From NCBI RefSeq assembly GCF_009389715.1, contig NW_024067689.1, positions 992,001-1,056,000 on the forward strand: a DNA stretch of 64,000 nt, read 5' to 3'. The notes under the pieces are model-generated. The model ran no database searches and had not been told where the DNA came from. It was given only the letters and a program-made list of their open reading frames with translations. This document shows, piece by piece, positions 57,811-64,000 of the stretch. Numbering within the stretch: position 1 is the first letter of the stretch; every line of letters begins with the position of its first letter. Source of the stretch: Phoenix dactylifera. Lineage: Eukaryota > Streptophyta > Magnoliopsida > Arecales > Arecaceae. The position numbers and the translations under genes are program-made.

Positions 57811-58211
57811 CTAAGAGGTAGGAAAAATGAGAGCGTCAAAGGAGGAGCGAACGAACAGTCCGACGGCAACGGCAGCAGCACAAGGGAGAAACTCGAGGAT
57901 GCCTGTGAAGAGAAAGGCGGACGGGGGAGGGCCCCCGGTTAAATAGGCAGAAAGGCGGGTGACGCCTCGGTGACACCAGAGGACGCCTGGCTACCGAAGG
58001 ATCGTTCGCGCCCCAAAGGCGAATCGACGCCATTAAGGAAGGATGTCCGCCGAAATCCGCAGACCGCCAGATCAGCGACAACCGCCATACGCCATAAAGA
58101 AGGCGGGGAGCTCGGAGCGCGCGCGCCTTTCCGAGGGATGGCGGCAATCTCGAAGCATCACTCCCTTCACCCGTTCCCCTCCTGGTTCCAGGCTCGGAAG
58201 TGGGGGGCTAC
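57811..58211 (+). other. 3' untranslated region and polypurine tract of the Tat-like element
   Basis: No ORF continues the element's coding capacity. GGAAGTGGGGGG at 58196-58207, followed by CTAC, sits directly before the 3' LTR and fits the plus-strand priming tract. Confidence 0.7.
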
Positions 58212-59009
58212 TGTTACGGGGGAACTTAGCCACCATGCCCCACGTGACCGGCACGCGCGCCCAGGAAGACTACGGCTGCCCCTTGATCCAGCAATCCGAC
58301 CTCGGGTCGGATATCTTCGGCTCCGCAGCCCGACCCCGAGTCGGCTGCCCCTTGATCCAGCAATCCGACCTCGGGTCGGATATCTTCGGCTCCGCAGCCC
58401 GACCCCGAGTCGGGTGCCCCTTGATCCAGCAATTCGACCTCGGGTCGGATATCTTCGGCTCCGCAGCCCGACCCCGAGTCGACTGCCCCTTGATCCAGCA
58501 ATCCGACCCCAAGTCGGCAATCTCTTGACAACAACAGACTGTTCCCCTGAGGCACGCCGCGGCCCCCTGCTCCACTACTCCCTGCAACGGCCGTATCCGG
58601 CGCTGCCCCACGATCCCCTGTAACAGCCGTACAAAGCGGAGCTCCACTACGCCCTGCCATGGCCGTACTCGGTGCTGCCCCACGACGCCCTGTAACGACC
58701 ATGTCAGTGGCAACCCCATCGTGCCACACGATGACCAATCCCCAAAGAAACCCCCCAGCCTGATATATATGCGGCTGGGGGGGAAGGGGAGGGTAAGCAA
58801 GATTTTCCAGAGTATTATCTTACCTGCTACCTCTTCTTCTCCTTCGATCTCCCCTAACTTGATCGTCGGAGGGCCCCCACTACCCCGGTGGTGGTGCGAG
58901 GCTTGCTTGCAGGTCTCCCGGCGGAAGGCGGAGCGCAACCGAAGTAATTCCAAGGGAACCCCATTCACACCGCTGTGCCAATCGTTCTCGGTTTGGACTC
59001 CCAGCAACA
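58212..59009 (+). repeat. 3' LTR of the Tat-like element
   Basis: 798 bp, nearly identical to the 5' LTR but with three full and one partial 69-bp units in place of two full and one partial, plus one extra G in the run near 58780. Confidence 0.92.
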
Positions 59010-59139
59010 AATACAATAATAAATGTATAAAATATTATAATTATTAGTATAAATTAATTTTTTACTCTTTTGATGACCATTTATTTCTCTAACAAATTTT
59101 CTAACTAGGTAAAAAAATTGGTTAAATAATTACTAATAT

Positions 59140-59255
59140 TTTTTATTTATTTATTTATTTATTATTTTATTTCATTGAAATATATTTATTTATTATTTTA
59201 TTTATTTATTTATTCGTTCATTTATATACATATTTATTTATTTAGTTTTTTTTTT
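59140..59255. repeat. TTTA simple-sequence tract
   Basis: TTTATTTATTTATTTATTA-type sequence and a T-run, inside the right half of the split MITE. Confidence 0.85.
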
Positions 59256-60824
59256 TTTTTCGGCGGCATTGAGGAGAAGGAGATAGAGAGGGAGAGAGAG
59301 AGGGGGGGATGGTGAGAGAGAAAGAGGCGGTGCGATTGAGATTTTTGGGAGGAAAAAGAATGGGGGTATTTTGGTCAAAAATACAGCTTCCCGACAAAGC
59401 TGAAAACAGCGTTTTCGGAAAGCTCCAAAATTGAACTTCTGCCAAAAAGCTGTTTTCAGCTTCCCGCAAAAGCTGAAACAGCTTCTTGGAAATTTTACCA
59501 AACACACTTTTTTACCTAAAAGTACTTTTGGAGGGCCAGAAAGTGCTTTTTGGCCCTCCAAAAGCTCCCCCAAACAAGGCCTAAACTTTTAGGCTATTGT
59601 GTTGATGCGGACGTATCCTGAAACTATGTGCCAACCAGGAACATGGAAGCCGCGATTTAACGTCCATGAGATGGGAAATTTGTTCTTTAGAAATAGCTTG
59701 GACATGTCCTCTATTCATCAGCCACCTTTGCCCCCAAACTAAATAATTACTAGTATTTCCTCTGTTATAATGCAGATTACGAGATGTAGAACTCATGCAT
59801 CTCCAACCATAACTTTTTACCGCCATCCTAAACAACCAGTTCTCTTTATTATTAAGTCTAATATATTAGCTAACTGTGGAACTTAATTTTGTATTACTTT
59901 GACCTAGCTTATTTGGTCAAATTTAATCAAAAATTAAATTATTTTTTCACACTCAGTCTATTAAATTCTAGCGAAGTTTTGGTCGAAACGTGAAGGAGGT
60001 TTTTTTTGGATAAAAATTTCAACAAGGAAATTATAGAAAAGATGGTGATGGAGGGGGGGTATTAAGTGCAATGTTAAGATCAAATGCATTGAAAGTTAGG
60101 GCATGTGTCGGTGTCATTTGTTATTTTTCGTCATTCAGAAATAAGATGATAATTTGTTGCAACAATTCTATTGAAGGAAAACCCTAAGTAGAGGTGGAAT
60201 CTATCCGCTACGAGTTGGAATACCTTTTTGGAAAATAAATCAAAAAGTTTACAAAATTTCTGCTATCTTCATTGAGAATTTGAGTAAGGGTATTAAAGTT
60301 ATATATTGTGGTTGGGCTTCTATTGCCACTAAAATGATTACTCATAAGTTAGTATGTCGTGTATGCCTAAATTGTCCATTTTCTTTATTGACTATAGTTC
60401 TTGGCCTCATTTTCTCAATGAAACAAGGTGGGGAACCCATTTCCTCTCTCAAAAAAATAATATCAAAGATATAGGAATTGGTGGTAGTTTAATTAATTAT
60501 TGAACTCAAAGATGAATCTATTAGCTTTAAGTTATGCATGACTACTAAAGTATATTACATGGAGACCGAAAAAAAAAAGGATTGCATCTCATACTTGGGA
60601 CACTGTATGTTTGCCTCAATAAAAAGTATCTCAGTATATAATCATTGCAAACAAGACAACAAACTTTATGTGCAAACTGCAACTTAGGTGACACTTAATC
60701 CAGACTTTTTATGGGCAACATTGGTGAGTGCTAAATTCAAATCAATAGGTCTTGGCAATTTGATATTAAGCGAGCTAGTTCTTCTGTTACATGGAAGAGA
60801 AATTGTCTCCATGCATCTAAAATT

Positions 60825-61085
60825 CAAAATAACTAAGAAAAACTTGGTTAGTTTTCTTATAAATTGAAAGAGAATTTTGCAGTGCCAATGCATTAAAAAG
60901 ATTGTTGTTCATATAGTCATAAAGATACAATAATTTTAAAAAATTACATTTGTTAAGTACTCGTCTTCAAGTAAGTTCCATGATGAATGGTATCTTTTTA
61001 ATCTTCAACCAGTCAGAATGTAGCACTAATTAAAAAAAACAAAGAAAAAGATAAATAAAGATCACAAGCATAAAGCAAAGGCATG
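60825..61085 (-). pseudogene. Degenerate fragment of the TAF1C-like gene
   Basis: The sequence follows 49590-49850 word for word in places: GAAAGAGAATT, GCATTAAAAAGATTG, ATATAGTCATAAAGATA and AAGTTCCATGA, in the same order and orientation. It then jumps to a match of 50025-50048 (AAGATCACAAGCATAAAGCAAAG against AAGATCCCAAGCATAAAGC). There are many indels and no open frame. Confidence 0.8.
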
Positions 61086-61170
61086 AGGTCATTATATACA
61101 CATACATAAGTATATCTACATATATACTTAAATATATACTTAGATACATACATACACATCTTCTATATGT

Positions 61171-61203
61171 ATATAGATAAGTAGATAGATAGATAGATAT
61201 AGA
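61171..61203. repeat. GATA-type microsatellite
   Basis: Tandem TAGA units following a diverged ACATACAT/ATATAC tract from about 61095. Confidence 0.8.
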
Positions 61204-61776
61204 TAACTAGACTTTGCTACCTTTTGAGCGCTTTTGAGAGCATTCGGCTCAAAATATTTCTAGTTGAAATCAATATAAGTTCTCCAAAAATAAAAAATGA
61301 CACAGTTGGTCATGATTTATAATATATAAAAAGGCTAAGCCAGGTGTCTTTAAGAGATCCTTGGTTGATTTCTACTAAACAGGCTTTGGAGCTAAATGTC
61401 GAATTTTTTGACTAGACTACCATTGACCCTCCCTTCAAGATTATCAACAAAAGAACATGATTAAAAAGTTAGACATAATCTATTTGCCGCTCTATTTGAT
61501 CCTTATCATCTATTTCTCATCCACACAATTTCTTCTAAACATCTCAAACTAATTGGACTGTATTTTTTTTAAAAAATTATTCTATCAATTCACCTTATCT
61601 AAATCGTAAACCAATGAACTCTTTTTTAAAATTTAAAAATAAACAAAGAATTGAAACTCTTTAACTAATCCATGCATTTTATATTTCTTATCCTAAAAGT
61701 TTGAACTCTTTTCTGTTACTTTAAGTTTTAACTTGCATTCCACATATCCAATGCTAGAATACATGCATACTTATAT

Positions 61777-61799
61777 ATACATACATACATACATACATA
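61777..61799. repeat. ACAT microsatellite
   Basis: Five tandem CATA units. Confidence 0.85.
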
Positions 61800-63703
61800 A
61801 GTATTGATTGTTGTAATTATTTCCGGCTAGTAAAAATAATAAAATTGTGAAGCACCAATTTTTAGAAAATCCGACAAAGAGAGAGGATGTATATTTTGTT
61901 AATAATTTATAAAAATAAAAAAATTTAATGGGTAAGTTATAAATGTCCGGCAATAAATGAATTACTTCAATCAATTTTTATTACAATCTTGCATGAGAAT
62001 TGTTAGTTCAATAAAATTAATATTTATATTTTGTCATTATTATATCTTCTTCCTCTTCTCTAAAATTTTTGGACTAGAGAGAGCTATTTTTGTTTCATGG
62101 TTCTTCTTCTAGTCAAAAAAGGCAAGGATCAAAATTTTTTGATGAACTAACGTTGTTTGACATGAGGTATTGATTTCCTCCAATATCTTACAAAGCAGGC
62201 TGTTGAATTAAACAATAAAAAATATTGAACTAAGTTGATGTGATGATAATTTTGTGATAGTACTGGAATAAGTAAAATAGGTTAAAGATTAAGTAAATAT
62301 GGAAACATGGATAAATAAATATTATGAATGGAGTAAGTTCTTCAACATTAATATGGAGTCATTCTTTTCCCATTAGTGTACAAATCTTACTCATTAAAGT
62401 GGTGTTTCCTAATCATCTAAGTGGTGTGAATATGCATTTAGACAAAAAATGATAAGAAAATATGTCCAACTATTATAAAAATAAGTTTATTTATAAAATA
62501 TGATATAGTAAAAAGTTATAATTAGTGTATTCTCAAAAACAAAAATCAAAAAGTATAAATAACAAGGATTTTTTTTCAAAAAATAAATAAGAAGCTTAAT
62601 TTTTAGAAACCAAAAGATTTGTCATTTAGAAGGACAACTGAGGCAATATATTAAATGCAAGATGAAAAACATTGGTTAGTCTATGTATCGTATTGGATGA
62701 TATCTTGGGATTTATTGGTCTATATTGGTTGAGATAACAAAAATCGAGATATCTTATGCTATATGAGAGGGTGGTAATAAAAATTGAGATCATAACTGTG
62801 ATCTAAACCTTCAAAAGAATAGCCATCGATATGATTATTTCGAAACACATCTTTCCATAAACTTTAGTTCATCATCCATCACGACTAAACTTTATTTTAT
62901 CTAATACCAAGACAATGACAAACTTTTGACTATCTCTTGAATATTGCTACAAAATTCTAGAAAGAAAACTTCTACATGATTACCAAAGTTAGGCTATATT
63001 CCAACAATAATTGAGTTTTATTTTAATGACTCATGATCAATAATAAAGGTTTTTCATACAAAAAATAAAATTAATATATAGTACATATAAGAAAACACGA
63101 AATGTTGTGAGAAGAGGTATAATGTATAACAATGATGCAACTTTTTTAATTGAATTTTGACATACAAATATGAAGATATTTGATATCAGACTAGAAGAAA
63201 TACTTTCACCAGTATAGTAGTAGTGGACCATATATGTAGTTCGTGCATGAGAAATTTGGTATTAAGATGCGTGGTACGGATTATATGAATGGTTTTGTTA
63301 GCTTAGTGGAATTTTCTATAATCTGTCTTATATTTGTCACTATTCCATTCATATCATATTTAGTCATTTTCTACTACAAATGATAAAAAATATTTTAATT
63401 TTTAATAATAAATTTAAAGAATTAATATTAGGAACATTAGCACAAATATTTATACGTAAAAAATATAAAGCACCCCACGTCCCGCACCGCCGACAAGAAA
63501 ACCTCCGAGATGAAGAAAAGAAGAACCCCTCGCACTTCTCGCTTTTGCTTTCTTTTCTGGTTCCCGGAAGTCGAAATCCGTCGAAAAAGGGGAGATTGGT
63601 TCTTGGGCGGATATTTGTATGCCAGAGCGGGAAGAGGGGGGAGGATTTCCGGAGAAACGGCGACATTTCTCCATAGGAATCGGAGTTCCGGAGGGAGGAG
63701 GAG

Positions 63704-63921
63704 ATGGAGCAGAAGCATATACTCATGTCGGTCCTGGGGCTGGGGCTCGGCGTCGGGGTGGGGCTTGGGCTGGCCTCCGGCCAAACCGTCGGCAAATGGG
63801 CTGCGCCGGCGAGCTCCTCCGCCGGCGAGACGGCGGAGAACGTCGAGAAGGAGCTCATGAGGATGGTCGTGGATGGGAGGGAGAGCAAGGTTACCTTCGA
63901 TGAGTTCCCTTATTACCTCAG
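63704..63921 (+). CDS. First exon of an AAA-type ATPase (P-loop NTPase), gene runs off the window
   Basis: The ATG at 63704 opens MEQKHILMSVLGLGLGVGVG, a hydrophobic glycine-rich helix, then GQTVGKW and, after a short linker, ENVEKELMRMVVDGRESK and VTFDEFPYYL. This N-terminus is that of plant AAA-type ATPases related to the ATAD1/spastin group, in which the helix probably anchors or targets the protein; the Walker motifs lie in later exons outside the window. The exon ends at 63921 with CTCAG/GTAAAG, leaving a phase-2 junction. The GC-rich leader before the ATG is usual for a monocot housekeeping gene. Only 72 residues are visible, so the subfamily is inferred. Confidence 0.85.
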
Positions 63922-64000
63922 GTAAAGTCTTTTCTTTTCTTTTTAATTTCTTTAACCGTTCTTGATTTTTTTTTCGCCCGAGAAAAACCCGTTCTTGATT

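Larger units (their letters stand above)
52417..59009 (+). mobile_element. Young non-autonomous Ty3/gypsy (Tat-like) LTR retrotransposon
   Basis: A 6,593-bp element with TG...CA LTRs of 728 and 798 bp and a perfect 5-bp target duplication, AATAC, at 52412-52416 and 59010-59014. In order it has the 5' LTR, a primer-binding site after 53144, gag-protease (53186-55504), a 121-bp tandem array, a 46-bp tandem array, an antisense coiled-coil ORF, a polypurine tract (about 58196-58207) and the 3' LTR. Reverse transcriptase, RNase H and integrase are missing, so it depends on enzymes in trans. The LTRs differ by one 69-bp repeat unit, one 1-bp indel and a handful of substitutions, so the insertion is recent. 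The Tat-lineage call rests on the gag/protease type and the antisense ORF. Confidence 0.92.
52027..59581. mobile_element. PIF/Harbinger-type MITE split by an LTR retrotransposon
   Basis: The ends are GGCCCTGTTTGGAGGAGCT (left, 52027) and the complement of GGCCTTGTTTGGGGGAGCT (right, to 59581), with the 3-bp duplication TAA at 52024-52026 and 59582-59584. Without the retrotransposon and one copy of its duplication, the element would be about 960 bp (52027-52416 plus 59015-59581). The left end is 118 bp upstream of the TAF1C-like start codon. The interior holds AT-rich and TTTA-type simple sequence and no transposase. Confidence 0.87.
59585..63703. other. Gene-poor AT-rich spacer
   Basis: Contains a scrap of the TAF1C-like gene (60825-61085), a GATA-type microsatellite (about 61171-61203) and an ACAT microsatellite (about 61777-61799). 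A minus-strand ORF at 59581-59835 and a plus-strand ORF at 60280-60474 are not recognised. The last 200 bp, GC-rich from about 63470, probably hold the promoter and 5'UTR of the AAA-ATPase gene. Confidence 0.5.

Noticed and set aside
59581-59835. 84-codon minus-strand ORF beside the MITE end
   Set aside because: No family could be named and its reading runs into the MITE terminus; left as unrecognised.
60500-60700. Weak resemblance to a Ty1/copia RNase H motif (MTTKVYYMETE-like)
   Set aside because: A single short phrase without supporting neighbours or LTRs; too weak to annotate.

Overview
The window is nuclear DNA of a flowering plant, most likely a monocot and plausibly a palm. The evidence is spliced genes with GT-AG introns, plant-only families (G-type lectin receptor kinase, sphingolipid desaturase with fused cytochrome b5, MAKR, S-type anion channel), GC-rich 5' coding ends next to AT-rich spacers, and a dense load of plant transposons. 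The monocot/palm placement is inference; no marker here proves a species.

Layout. An LTR end (1-337) and a fold-back Mutator-like element (501-1348) precede a complete five-exon lectin receptor kinase gene (1665-4944, minus). An intronless sphingolipid delta-8 desaturase gene (8837-10180, minus) follows, with palindromic G-boxes upstream. From 11.2 to 22.2 kb there is no host gene: a solo LTR (14787-15748), a 5'-truncated LINE with a 16-bp target duplication (17655-18214), and a Mutator-like element carrying a second copy inside its own terminal repeat (20364-22167). That nest ends 83 bp before the start codon of a MAKR6-like gene (22251-23123, plus). A complete five-coding-exon SLAH2/SLAH3-type anion channel gene lies at 26759-30734 (minus), with a probable 5'UTR exon near 31.6-31.9 kb.

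From 31.9 to 42 kb there are spacers, a Harbinger-type MITE (34706-35185) and a hAT-type MITE (39869-40351). From 42 to 46.9 kb lie broken relatives of the anion channel: an old degenerate copy, a younger copy of a 1.6-kb segment with exon 3 fully open, and a third fragment. The last two exons of an isoflavone-reductase-like gene are trapped among them.

At 48.7-51.9 kb (minus) lies a decayed gene resembling plant TAF1C-like proteins, tentatively an RNA polymerase I factor. It carries a stop, a frameshift and a complete 534-bp miniature LTR retrotransposon (TRIM) inside its coding sequence. A Harbinger MITE begins 118 bp upstream of it and is split by a young 6.6-kb Ty3/gypsy element (52417-59009). 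That element keeps gag-protease but has lost reverse transcriptase, RNase H and integrase; it holds two related tandem arrays and an antisense coiled-coil ORF. A second degenerate scrap of the TAF1C-like gene lies near 60.8-61.1 kb. The window ends in the first exon of an AAA-ATPase gene (63704 onward, plus).

The intact host genes show no common pathway. The main stories are transposon nesting, readable because target duplications survive, and duplication with decay of the anion-channel and TAF1C-like loci. All boundaries were read by eye; exon models rest on frame continuity and family similarity, not on transcripts.
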